Positions 9,991-21,331 of a stretch of 64,000 bases of DNA are shown here, piece after piece. This DNA is from Aphidius gifuensis (lineage: Eukaryota > Arthropoda > Insecta > Hymenoptera > Braconidae). The notes beneath the pieces were generated by a model, which saw only the letters and a list, made by a program, of their open reading frames with translations, was not told where the DNA came from and ran no database searches. Every line of letters begins with the position of its first letter. Within the stretch, counting starts at the first letter, position 1. The position numbers and the translations under genes are program-made. The stretch is taken from NCBI RefSeq assembly GCF_014905175.1, contig NC_057789.1, positions 29,508,555 through 29,572,554 on the forward strand, in the 5' to 3' direction.

Positions 9991-11896
9991 TCATTATACA
10001 TATAAAATAAAATTATTGTTATATATATTTTAATAATAATAGCATTATAGAATTTTTTTTTTAGAAAATATTTAAACACTCACTGACCTATAGAAAAATT
10101 TCTGTCCATGATTTTCATGTATTACAAGTTTTTTGGGGTGTAAAAAAAATTTTTTTAAGATAGCTGACATGTAGAATGGATAATAAAAAATATATTCTGG
10201 TAGTTTCATATATAGGAAATGCCGACAGCACGTGAGCATGACCCAATTACGTATACTGTTGAGTGTTAACGTCTGTCGTCGACGAGGAACCCTACTGGAA
10301 ATGCGTAGGGAGTGTATGTGTAATGTTCGCCTGAGTTGTGGTTTTAAGTCGTATTGTAAATTTTGTTAGTTCACGAATAGAAGGGACTGTTGAGAGTATA
10401 GTTGATGAAAAAAGAAAGTAGATGTATAACTAGACAAAGAGAAAGAGAGAGCATGATGAGAAGTAGAGTTAGATGGACAAGACGAATAAAGGTGGTAAAC
10501 TCATGGTTACCAGACTGTTGTTGCATCAGCATCACCAGCAGTTTTGTTGAATTTATATATACATATATAGAGTAGATGCACTTGACGCCTGAACCAACTA
10601 GTTTGAGTGAGAAACTACCACATGCAGCTAAAGCGCGCGCAACATATTGACTTGATACTATATGTTGTTGGCTTGTTGGTATTTGTCTTTTAAATATATA
10701 TAAATTCATCTTGAATCTTATGTAATTTTGATAAAGTAAAATAAGAAAAAAATCATAATATTACAGAGTCAATATTTTCGCACTTTCAACACATGGGACA
10801 GATATATTTTTTTATTATTTATTAATTTCAAGTTGTTGGAAAAGTTTGAAAAGGTATGGACAAGTCTATTGCAATTTTGTTGATAGCTTTTTTTTTTTTT
10901 CAATTCTATATTACTATCTGGGTCAAACTATTAAAAGAGAGATTATTTTACTATCGAATTGTCAATTTGACTTAATCGATTTTAACAAATTCCAACAAAT
11001 CCAAATTTCATTTGTAAAATATTTTAAAATTATTTACTTGAAGTTTAAATTGTCTGATCACACAAGTAATCAAGTATCTTGGAAAATTTATATCCAACAT
11101 TAACAGAGACAATTGTTAAATAATAAATATAAATTTACATAAACAAGTAAAATAATTTAATTCAACTTTAAAATTAAATTTTCAATATGTTTTAATTTAT
11201 CATATAATATTAATCATTAAAATTTGGTAATTATTATTTTAACACAGTGACAAAATTATATATCATTACTATTATATATATAAGCAAGAATTATTTAGCC
11301 CATGATACTTTGAAACAAGACTGTTATGTGGGGCAATTAAAAGCTTAATAAAGTGTATATTGTTTGATATCGTGTATCATGACAAGGTGTGGCCATAAGT
11401 ATTAGGTATACATGCCCATTTATAAATATCATAAAAAACTAAGTCACAAGGTCGCTTAAAATTTTCTATGACGTACTAAAAAGAATTTAAAAAAAAAAAA
11501 AAACACTAACAAATTGCAGCATGTTAAAGCAGTAGAACAATGAATTTTCCATTTTTTTTTTTTTTTATTAATCTTGTCTTATACTTTTGTTAAATAAAAA
11601 AAAATATATCGATTTCATTTGACAATAAAGTACATTTTAAAAAATTACACGAAAAGAACAAGTAAATTTAATGAAAATATGATTACGATTTTCTGGTAAA
11701 GTAAGCATTCAGTAAATACCACATCATTGGAGTCAGATTGACGCAGTTGGTTGATAAAAATAAAAATCAGAAAAAAAAAAAAAAATACTGGCGCCACTGA
11801 ATACGACGCAATAAGAAATGTATAGAGAAAGTGGAACGACTGAAAGTATTTTCTCTCAATGGTATGAGAAATAAAAAGCAAATACGTTTCACTCAC
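9991..11896. other. AT-rich DNA with a higher-GC island at 10200-10700
   Basis: The island contains CACGTG (10229-10234), GTCGTCGACGAGG and GCGCGCGC-like bases near 10635. On the minus strand an acceptor-like ctacgcatttccag near 10296 opens a short frame, but no matching donor is convincing. The long minus-strand open frame over 10371-10709 is rich in Leu, Ser and Ile and looks like chance. From 10720 on, the DNA is AT-rich without features. Confidence 0.4.
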
Positions 11897-11975
11897 TCGG
11901 ATTTTCTGTCAGTAAATTCAATCTTGTTGGGAGTCCCTTTAACATTGTGCCAGTAATGGGGTGAATAGTGAGAGA
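11897..11975 (-). CDS. Candidate 79-base internal exon
   Basis: Read on the minus strand: a pyrimidine-rich acceptor (ttctgtatttgtacccctcaag, AG at 11977-11976), 79 bases, then the donor CCGA|GTGAGT (11896-11891). In the phase required by the candidate exon at 13154-13201 it reads SHYSPHYWHNVKGTPNKIEF and continues TDRKS with two bases left over. A second frame is also open, and the plus strand has an open frame too, so this may be chance. No protein family is recognised. Confidence 0.25.
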
Positions 11976-13153
11976 CTTGAGGGGTACAAATACAGAAAGA
12001 GAAGCAGGTGTCACTTGTATAACGACTTTATCACACCCCATGGAGCTCTTTTCACATCTTTCTTAACCTCCCCCTATTTACAACCCCATGCTTCCTTATT
12101 CGTTTACAATTATTTTTATAATTTTTATAATTTTTTTTCTCTCTCTTTTATATCTGTAAAAATATATCAATATATTTTACTCGTCACGAACTTGTGTAGC
12201 TTATATTTTTTAATAATACTAAATTTATAAATTTTTATTTATTGAGATAAAAAAATATAATAATAATGAAATGATATTGTAGTTTCAAAGTATAGTTTGA
12301 AATTTTGCTTTTTTTTTTTATTGGATTTTATTGAGAAACTTGATGATGAAGATACCCTTGAGGGTTTTTTGTGCGAGAAATATTGCGTTATTAAAATGTC
12401 GACAAATTGGAAAAGGGAAAAAAAAAAAAATAAATAAATATGAAAGGGACAGATAGATGTCCTGTTATCAGTTGACCCGTACAAAATTACGATGAAGTAA
12501 TACAAGATATCCAAGATGACATCGTTGATGCGTGAAAATTCACGTGGATTGGTAGCAAGAAAAAAAAAATTGGATAAAAATGAATTACAAAAAGAAGAAA
12601 AGCTTGAAATCGGGTATTTTTTTTTTTTATAGATATTCGACACAAAGTGAACAAAGTGAACAAAGTCAATTAATGAAAATAGCTTTTTGCAATATGAGAA
12701 GAATTTCTTAGTATAAAGATGATTAAGGGGTGGGGAATAGATAATGATGAAGTTTCAAGAAACTGTGATGCATATAAAAGAAGAAAAAAAAAAGAAAAAC
12801 AAGGGCAAACAAAGAAAGTGAAGGATATATGAGTAATGGCATCTAAAAACTTATCTTATCAACATAATTTTGTTGCTGCGTGTTTCCAACTTGTAGCAGT
12901 TACCGTGATTTTTTTTTTCATAAAAAAAAAACATAATAATAAATAAAATAAAAAATAGAAATGGAAAATATGAAAATTTAAAATTTATCTAATAAAATAA
13001 TAGAAAATATTTATTGAAAAAACAATCAATTGATTTTTTTTTTTTTTTGTTCTTTTTTAATAGTTTAAAAAAAAAATTCATATAATTAGTAATTAATTGG
13101 TAATATTAAAAAAAAAAAAAATTAATCAATTGATAACATGATTTTCAAATTAC
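11976..13153. other. Non-coding DNA, partly C-rich then AT-rich
   Basis: 12000-12110 is pyrimidine-rich on the plus strand. 12330-12560 is a small higher-GC island on an otherwise A-rich strand, with CACGTG at 12541-12546. A short stretch at 12529-12554 resembles 13154-13180 (shared GAAAATTC and TGGATTGGT). Minus-strand open frames here are dominated by Phe from T runs and have no acceptor at their start. Confidence 0.45.
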
Positions 13154-13201
13154 CTCGGGAAAATTCGTCTGGATTGGTGATTACACAGGTTGAAGGATTA
13201 A
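13154..13201 (-). CDS. Candidate 48-base internal exon
   Basis: On the minus strand a good acceptor (ctttcatctacag, AG at 13203-13202) is followed by 48 bases and the donor CCGAG|GTAATT (13153 downward). Only one frame is open, reading NPSTCVITNPDEFSR with two bases before and one after. That phase fits the candidate exon at 11897-11975 about 1.2 kb downstream, giving an uninterrupted join. The plus strand also has an open frame over this place. Unrecognised; it could be an exon of a long minus-strand gene or coincidence. Confidence 0.27.
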
Positions 13202-15309
13202 CTGTAGATGAAAGATGCATACACATATATATAAGAGATGAAATAGTCGTTGACAATAGTGGTTGTGATATCCTACGGCTAGCATGTCACCACTTTAATT
13301 ACATACGTCCCGCGACCTTCATTCGTCTAGTCACCCCTTTGATAGTAGTGTCCACTCATTCCTGTCTGTCGTTATCAGTCTCTTTCTCCTTCAGTCATTC
13401 CACCGTGTGAATACAACTTTCATCAATATCACACGCAATCATCCCCCTCTTGTACCACTCATTTTCACACATTTCATAACACTCAAAAGTCAACAAATAT
13501 TTATCTTGTATATTATATATTTTTTTTCATTTTCAACTTGTTAATATATATTTTTAAAAATTTTATATTTCGTGTTCCACAACTTGTTTTTCGATAGAGT
13601 ATGTGTTTACTCGTGATGCGATCACCAGTGCGTTTATAAATGATACCGGTCAAACGATGCTTAATTGTACAAAATTATTCATGCAAAACACGTGACTATA
13701 TGTATATAGGTGTGCAGGTGTATTTGGGGGGTGGACAACCCTGACAAACTCTGATATATATATTAACGAAAAGTTGATCGAGGATATTGCAGCCTTTAAT
13801 AAACACAAATCATACACTTGCATGATTTCATCAAATACCAATAGTACTGGTATTTTTCAATTGAAATTTATTTGATAAAAATGAATAAATAAATTAAAAA
13901 AAAAAAAAAGAAAATTCAAAATATTGGAATATTAGCAATATATGGAAGTCTATAGATAAATTTAATACTTCATGTTTTTTGCCTTTTATCGCCTTTATAC
14001 AGTCAGCAAAGCATACGTATTTCATTTGGCATTACGCTCTGTGCTTTTTTAATAACAGCTCTCCATTTCACACGTGCCATATATTGATGAATTTTTATAT
14101 TTATTATTATCATGTTTTTTTTTTATTTCTAAATTTATTTTTTGCTCTCTGTGTGATGCTATACGCAGAATGGGATGTCAATCAATACGTGAGCTATGTT
14201 TCTGGAATTCGTGGAAAAGAAATATTCGAATTGAATCGACCAATCTATGTCATAATAATAAATAATAAAAAAAAATTTATATCCTGTAGAAATAATGAAA
14301 TTTAAAATATTTGAATTATTATTATTTTTTTTTTTTTTCAAATTTATTCAGTGCTGGGAGGTATTTTTTTTTGGGTTATTAATTTATTAATTAAATCAAT
14401 TGCAAAATGGAATTTTATTAAGCACTGATTAGTGAAGCAAAGTTTGTTTAAAAAAATCAAATCATTTTTTCATGTTGCAAAAATATTTAATAATAAAAAT
14501 TTGACATTTCTTAAAATATATTTTGATAATTTTAAAAATAATGAATATTATATTTAATTTGTCAATTGACAAGCAATTTTATAATTTATTTAACAAATGA
14601 TATTTCTAATAATTTTTTTTTCTATTTATTATGGAAATTATTTCTTCATATTTTTATCTATATATTTAAAAGCATTAGCTTGGATGAAAACTGTAATTTC
14701 TCCGTTGAGAAAAAAATTACATTTTTGATTTATGTGAATTAATTAATTTGTTGAGAGACAGAGTCAATTTCCCGATATCTCAATTTTGCACTTTTTAATT
14801 TAGCCTCTTTTTTTTTAGCAAGATTAAATGGAACATTTTTTTTTTTTTTTCTTTTTGTCAACTGTTGACTCATCTATATTTTTATTATAAATTTTTTATT
14901 TGTTAGAAATATTTTCTTTTCAAAATTATTGAACAAAACCAAATTGATAAATTCCATTTATGAATTTTTATTATTTACCAAGTTATGTCTGTAGAGTGTA
15001 ATATTTTTTTTTTTATCACATGTAAACTTTTGATATTTATTTTCCACGTTGTTTTTTTTTTTTTTTGCTTTTTATGAGGAGCTAAAATATACGTGCTAAT
15101 GGTTAGTTATTGTGGATTACGATCCAAAAATAACACAAGTACTTAAACTTTTGTCTATAGAAATTTTTATTTTCCAGCCATTATAAAAATAAAAACGACT
15201 AAAAGTTAATAATTTATTGTTTATTATTTCGCACCATAAACATTTTTAATTTATTTAAAAAAATATTGTTTACTCACTCAAAGTAGAAAGAGACATAAAT
15301 CCAGTAAAT
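13202..15309. other. Mixed islands, then AT-rich DNA
   Basis: 13300-13460 is C- and T-rich on the plus strand. 13620-13840 and 13990-14240 are moderate-GC islands; the first contains CACGTG (13689-13694) and the second CACGTG (14071-14076). Short open frames on both strands in the second island are not supported by splice sites. 14320-15300 is AT-rich with T runs and no features. Confidence 0.45.
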
Positions 15310-15350
15310 TGTCATCAACTTACCTGAAACAAAAATAATAAAAAAATATA
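15310..15350 (-). promoter_or_regulatory. Candidate recursive splice site (ratchet point)
   Basis: On the minus strand a T-rich tract ending ATTATTTTTGTTTCAG runs directly into GTAAGTTGATG, with the junction between 15324 and 15323. A full acceptor consensus fused to a perfect GTAAGT donor with no exon between is the signature of zero-length recursive splice sites known from long Drosophila introns. The 100 bases before it are too AT-rich to be a coding exon, which speaks against an ordinary exon end. If real, a long minus-strand intron spans this point. Confidence 0.45.
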
Positions 15351-18214
15351 AATTTTAAATATGTATGGCTTTGATGTTTAGATTAACATCTTTGGCTCTG
15401 TAAATTTTCAATTTACTTAAAATTAACAGTTGTTAATATAGTCATTATAAAGGTGTACAAAAAAGGCAAACTCTATCAAAATAAATAATTGAATTCACGT
15501 CACTTTAAATAAACTTAAACATAAAATCAAAGTAAATAATTTCTTGTTTTTCATTCAACAATGTCAGGTTAATGTCAGCTTGTAACAATTCTTCTCTCTA
15601 AGAAATTCAATTATGAAAATATAATTAAAAATGTTAATATTACTGTGTGACAATATCCAAATACATCGATTAAATTATAAAATATTTAAATCCAATCACT
15701 AAATATGTTTTGTAATTAAAACTTTGAATGAGATTTGAATAATTAAAATTAAACAAAAAAAAATAAATTATTCTCAGTAATTTATCAATTAATTTATCGA
15801 ATCAATATTAATAATTTATCCAAGGAATTTTGACTTTGATCCTCTTGAAGCTCTACTGTCGTTTTGCTAATGAGACTAAGCTCTTTATGATGAATCAAAA
15901 GATCAGCATCAAAGCTCATTGTCAATTGATCCATAAAAAAGAAAAAAATTAAAAATCAATAAAATGAATATTATTCTTTGAAATTTAATTACAAGGATTT
16001 TTTAAAAACTTGAATATAAAAAGTTGATGAAATAAAACTTAATGATAGTTGTAATAAATGATGAGTAGATTTCACGATTTTCTGTTGAACATATTATGAA
16101 ACTTTGAACGATTTAAATGAATGGAAATATAGAACCAAAGCATATCTAAAACTCAGACAAATTTTAATAGTTAATCGAGTTCAAAATTAAATTATGGTTA
16201 ATACGAAAACTTTTTACAATTGATATTACGTCCGAGTACAATTTTTAAATGGTCACTTGTCTACGAAATTATTGTCAACAACAAAATTTATACAATTAAT
16301 ATCAAACTAAAGTACTTTGTCTATATTTACTCTCTCATGAAATGCTAACTACAAATTTACAAAATATAATTAGCAGCATGTATTTAAAAAAAAAAAAAAA
16401 CAATACATTATTTTTTCACGAGTATATAGTTAAACATCATGTCGAATCGACAACAATAATTATACGAGGAAATGATTAATTAATTGTACAAGATAGCTGA
16501 ATAAACACTTCTAAAATCGACCGGGTGTAAATAACAAATTCATGTCATTTGTCAACTATCTCTCTTGTATACTGAGTTTTCCAGTTAACCAACCAGTTTA
16601 CTAACTTTACGCACATATCTCTCGTATTTTCCACTTGAAGAAGTCAGCTTCACCATTAATGATACAACCTGAGATATTTAGAGATGAGATTTAACCTTCC
16701 AGAATAACTAAACATGTTTGATTTGTTATATATTTTTTTTCATCATTCATTCATTTATTTTATTTTATTTTTTTTGTTTTATAAAACTAACTTTCAACAT
16801 ACTAATTCGCAGTTTGTAATTAGATATTTAAACTTTATCTGTATCGAAATACATAAGATGCAAAATTTATACTACAAATTAGTCAACAGTAAAATTATTT
16901 CTTGTTCACACTTTGAGTGTTTTAAAAATAATATCTAAGTATAGACAAAAGTAGATCTCAAATCTCTGAAGCGTAAAATTTTAAAATAATTATGTATTAT
17001 AAAATTAAATTACCATATTATTATGATTATAAAAAAAAATAATAATAATATATTGTATTTTAAATGGAAAACAACAAATTGGAAAACAAAAGTTTATTAT
17101 AAAAAAAAAAATAAAAATAAATAAAAATGGTAATTGGAAAAAAGAAATAAATCTTAAAATAATGAGGAAATTGTTTTGTGTATATATATATAGTGAATGG
17201 GAGCAAGGTGAGTCATGGAGTTTGAGAATTGAGGTGAGACAGGATGTTGAAGCAAAGTATGAGACCAAATGTACTGTATAGAAATATGACGACAAGATTT
17301 ACCAGGTTGTATTGGTGAGTAAATCACCATGGCAACGGTTTTGCTACGGATTCCATTTACCTATTGCTATGGTTACGTTGGCTGATGGTGTTCAAAGACA
17401 GAGACTATAAGCCTCGAGAGTACGTGAATGACAAAGAAAAAAATATAATATTACAGAAAAAAATGGTAAAAAATATACTCGTGGCTAGTTACTGTATAAA
17501 TATATTTAAATTAATATTCAATATTACATTCAACGAATGAATAAAGGTCATCAAAAATAATACACATCAAATTAACGAAATAATTATTATTTAAATTAAT
17601 GATTTCATATTTTTTTTTCTATCAGAAAAATTTAACTAAATTAATTGCTATTTTAAAATCTTTTCTTCTTGCTTTAATTTGCTTTTTTTTTATTTTAATA
17701 TTCATTTTAACAAAAGAATTCTCGAGGCGCAATTAGGATAACGCATGGTTGCGTCTCAATTTTATATGGAAAGCTAGTTTAAAGATATCGTTCATTCTTT
17801 TTTTTTTCTATATAAATTTTTTATTAAAAATCTAAATTGGATTTTTATAAAAAAAAAAGAAGAAGCTTGAGATTTAAGTAGTGTTTATCTTTTTGATATC
17901 TTTGTGTCTTTACTTGGTACAAGTGATTTTGTGAGTTGGTATGTGTGCTTTGTGTGACGACGCATAATTGTTCTTTAATTATGTATGGTTTTAGTTTGCT
18001 AAACGCAAATGGCTTGACACAACGCTCGAGGCATTAATTACGTGACATTAAGCAATTTTTATACTGTCACACAATTGACAGTGTCTATATATAATATATA
18101 TTTATAAAATTTTATGTTTGATGATGTATGCTTTAGCAATATTCACGCTTTTTATAAAGCAGCTTTTTTTTTTTTGGTAAATATCTTGTTTACAACTGGT
18201 GCATTGTTTCACCT
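15351..18214. other. AT-rich DNA with scattered moderate-GC patches
   Basis: Patches at 15830-15910, 16500-16720, 17190-17440 and 17700-18060 have higher GC but no supportable exon. A consensus donor (GCAAG|GTGAGT) occurs on the plus strand at 17208-17209 without a matching acceptor or open frame. No RNA gene is seen. Confidence 0.5.
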
Positions 18215-18640
18215 CTAGAAAGTTGGCACACTAGAATGGGCATAAATTATTACAGTTAGAACTAAAATTTTATGCTATTTTTGTGTGAAACTCGCGATTT
18301 TTGTGTTTTTAAATATTTTTTTTATGCAATGTTTTGCCACCTTCATATTAAGTTAACACAACTTCTTTAATAATTAACTTATTCCATTGAACTCTTGACT
18401 AAAATTATGTGCTTTTTATGTGTTTTTATTCCACGTTTGAATTAATTTTTTTTTTAAATTAATTATTATTTAAATAATTTTTTTTTCTAACAATGTTGTG
18501 CTAGCTTAATATTGAGCTAACACAACTTCTTTGATAATCAACTTATCCTATTGAACTCTTGGCCAAAATTATGTGCTTTTTATGTGTTTTTATTCTACGT
18601 TTGAGTTAATTTTTTATTTCACTAATTTTTTTTTTTTATT
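18215..18640 (+). repeat. Three diverged units of the same family as the 60-kb tandem array
   Basis: Units start near 18215, 18340 and 18500. The last two share TATTAAGTTAACACAACTTC or TATTGAGCTAACACAACTTC, then ACTAAAATTATGTGC or CCAAAATTATGTGC and TTTTTATGTGTTTTTATT, with a 164-base spacing. The first is more diverged (GTTGGCACAC, ACTAAAATTTTATGC). The motifs AGCTAGCACAACTT and TTTTTATGTGTG of the array at 60.2-61.25 kb are clearly related. Confidence 0.75.
18495..18526. repeat. Hairpin inside the 18.5-kb repeat
   Basis: The arm GTTGTGCTAGCT (18495-18506) pairs with AGCTAACACAAC (18515-18526) at 11 of 12 positions around the loop TAATATTG. The left arm is the complement of the repeat's own AGCTAGCACAAC box, so the hairpin places two copies of the box in opposite orientation. 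This suggests fold-back arrangement of repeat units or an element end. Confidence 0.7.
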
Positions 18641-21301
18641 TTTGGGAAAAAAAAAAAAAATTATTTGTTGAATTAAATTTCTTTTTTTTTTTAATTCTAA
18701 ACCTGTTGGAATTCATAATTGCAAATTAAATTAAATAATTGAAATAAATTTGAAAAATTAAATAAATAAAAAAAAAGCAAAAGCTTGTCTATTAATTTTT
18801 GGCATTTAATAATTTTAAATGATTCAAAAAATTCCAAGTAATTTTGGATAAAAGTTTTTCAGTTATTTTATGAGTGTATAAATTCTTGTTTAAATTTTAT
18901 GCGATAATAAAATGTAGTTAAACTGTAAAATATGTCAGATAATATTAAAAAAATAAGTTAAAAATATTTGAGATACGTAAATATATTTCCGAGATATATT
19001 TATTCATTTTAAATTTTTTTTTAAAATGTAAATATTACAACTCAATGTTTGGTACATACATCATGTCCTGATATTTGCACTGTCTGACCAAAGTCAGTTA
19101 TATTCATTCGCTTAGAACTATTTCATATTTGTTCAACTCTCCCTGTGGTCACAAATTATATACGTTATTTGCAACAGGGAATATTTCAGTATTCTAATTA
19201 AAAGTTTTCAGAAACTGTAATCGATTGTACGTAAATAAATACATTTCTTTTTTTTTCTTGTTTTTCTATATTTCATTATTAATTAAGTTTTTTGTAATTT
19301 TAAAAAATAAATCCAACATGTGTTTATATATTTTCTAGATAAAATATAAAAATAAAAAAAAAAGTTTATAACGATATCATGTAGATCGTGACTTTGGGGA
19401 AATAAAACCAGCATATCCACAAGTCAAAGTAACTGGATTTTCCAGATGAAAGAATTGGAAAAGCGCGTACTCTATTTGTGTCTCACAATATCAATGTCTT
19501 TTGATTCTCATTTTATATTTTTTTTATATTTTTTTAAGCTATGAAATCTATCTACTTTGTCTCTATCGATATATACATTTTCCTTGAATAACCCGCCCAT
19601 CTTCAATTTTCTAAAAAACTTTATATAAATTTTAAAATATAACCACAAAAGCTTTCTACCTTGTATTCAACTTGTGATTTGCATGATTTGTTTATCCATA
19701 TATATTTATTTTTTTTTCCATGTGATTCATGTCTCTCCAAGAGATAAAAGCAGTGAAAAAATAAATGTTAAAAACCAAAATAACCTGCATATATTACAAA
19801 GTGAGTAATATATATTTTTTTTTTCTCACAAATAAAAGCAGCTTGGATATTCACGTTATTTGGTTAACCTTTAAATATATATAAATAGTGTATAGAAAAG
19901 CAACTATGCCTTTTAAAAAATACTGGATATATTAGATCCGATCAAGACAAATTTTATTTTTTTTCTACACATGTACATATGTAATCGTATCTCTCTTTGT
20001 CACTATTATATATCCAATATTTAGATCGAAAAAGCTGCTCTTTGCAATATCAAAGAAAAATAAAAAAAATCAACGAAAGTAACAACTCTCTTTATCCACT
20101 TTTGATTCACATCTTTCCCATTTATTATCTCAAAACTCAAAGTGCAACTGAAGGATCACTATAACACGCTCAGTAACGTTGATATCTTTTATCCACAATT
20201 CGATGTGAATTATTATTTTTTTTTTTTTATATAATAAATCGTACATTCACAGTTGAAATATATATATGAAAAAATAAAAAATAAAATTTTTCTATATCAG
20301 ATTTATAATAAATAAAATATATCAAAGAGGATTTATGAAATCTTTCAATTTGTGGTCGAAGATCAATCAATAGCACTAGTTAGTTATCATTTAATCTCAA
20401 AGAAAATAAATAACAAAAATAATAATTAGAATATTTCATTTAAAAAAAAAAAAAAAATTGTCATTTGCTTTACCACCTATGGTTTCATAGCCTCACTGGT
20501 ACATGTCCCTTTGAAATTTACAACATTTATCATTTCTCTATGTGTACGTGCGTATGCAATTGAAATAGATATAATAGACTTTTAAAATAAGCCGATTGCA
20601 ATGGAATTGCAGTTGCACAAAGTATTGAATATCCGGCAGTTCTGGACATCGAAAGGATAGACAGTCTCTAAGCCTGTATAAATTGTACCGAGCTTTTATA
20701 TTTTATACCAACTATTGATTACTAAAATATACTTTCATCATTGCAAATATAAAATAAATATATCAATGACAATTTTTGGTATATAAATAAATAATTAAAT
20801 CAATTTTATTTGCAAGCTTTTTTTTCTTTTTTTTTTAACGTAAAACAATGAAATAAGAAAATAAAAAAAAATAACGGTTAGATATTGATTGAAATATAAA
20901 AAAGTATTGTGTTGGATAAAAATAGGTTGGTACACCACAAGTATTTTATGAGGTTATAAAAGTCAACGATTTTTCTGGCGACGATACACATATGTGCTTG
21001 AAAATAACATCTCAATAATATTAAAAAAATTTTATTTTCAAAGAAATCAAAATTTGATTCTCATAAAATCAATGAATTTTTATTTTTAATTGTAATTTTA
21101 ATAATTATATAATTTCATATCAAAATTAAATTAAAAATAATAAAATCATCAATTAATAATTTTTTAATTTATATTTATTTAAATAAAAAAAAAAATGATA
21201 TTGTTTATTAACTAGCTAATAAATTTTCCATCAATAAAAATCTTGAAATAATTTAAAATTTCAATTAAATATTATTCAATTTTTTCCTAATACTACTTTA
21301 A
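18641..21301. other. AT-rich non-coding DNA
   Basis: Some moderately GC-rich patches occur (19020-19200, 19380-19500, 20460-20680), none with a coding frame and splice signals. 19560-20160 is mixed, with several TTTATCC and CTTTGTC-like stretches. No RNA gene or mobile element was seen. Confidence 0.5.
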
Positions 21302-21331
21302 CGTCTGACTAAATACTGAGACATTCTACTT
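21302..21331 (+). repeat. Copy 1 of a dispersed ~30-base motif
   Basis: It reads GTCTGACTAAATACTGAGAC followed by ATTCTACTT. It shares TCTGACT, AAT and TTCTACT at fixed spacing with three other copies (24804-24834, 28281-28311, 48635-48666). The flanks are unrelated. Confidence 0.7.

Noticed and set aside
10371..10709. 112-residue minus-strand open frame
   Set aside because: The composition (Ser, Leu, Ile, His) looks like translation of moderate-GC non-coding DNA. No acceptor, donor or recognisable motif supports it.
12239..12643. 134-residue minus-strand open frame
   Set aside because: Dominated by Phe, Ser and Lys from T and A runs. The apparent coding core (NPREFSR) has no AG acceptor in front of it.
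13138..13410. 90-residue plus frame over the minus-strand exon candidate
   Set aside because: It is open but ends in a Ser-rich stretch from pyrimidine-rich DNA. Splice sites on the minus strand are better; kept only as a caveat.
18507..18515. Rolling-circle origin nonamer (TAATATTAC)
   Set aside because: The hairpin loop reads TAATATTGA, lacking the AC needed at the nick site, and no Rep gene is nearby.
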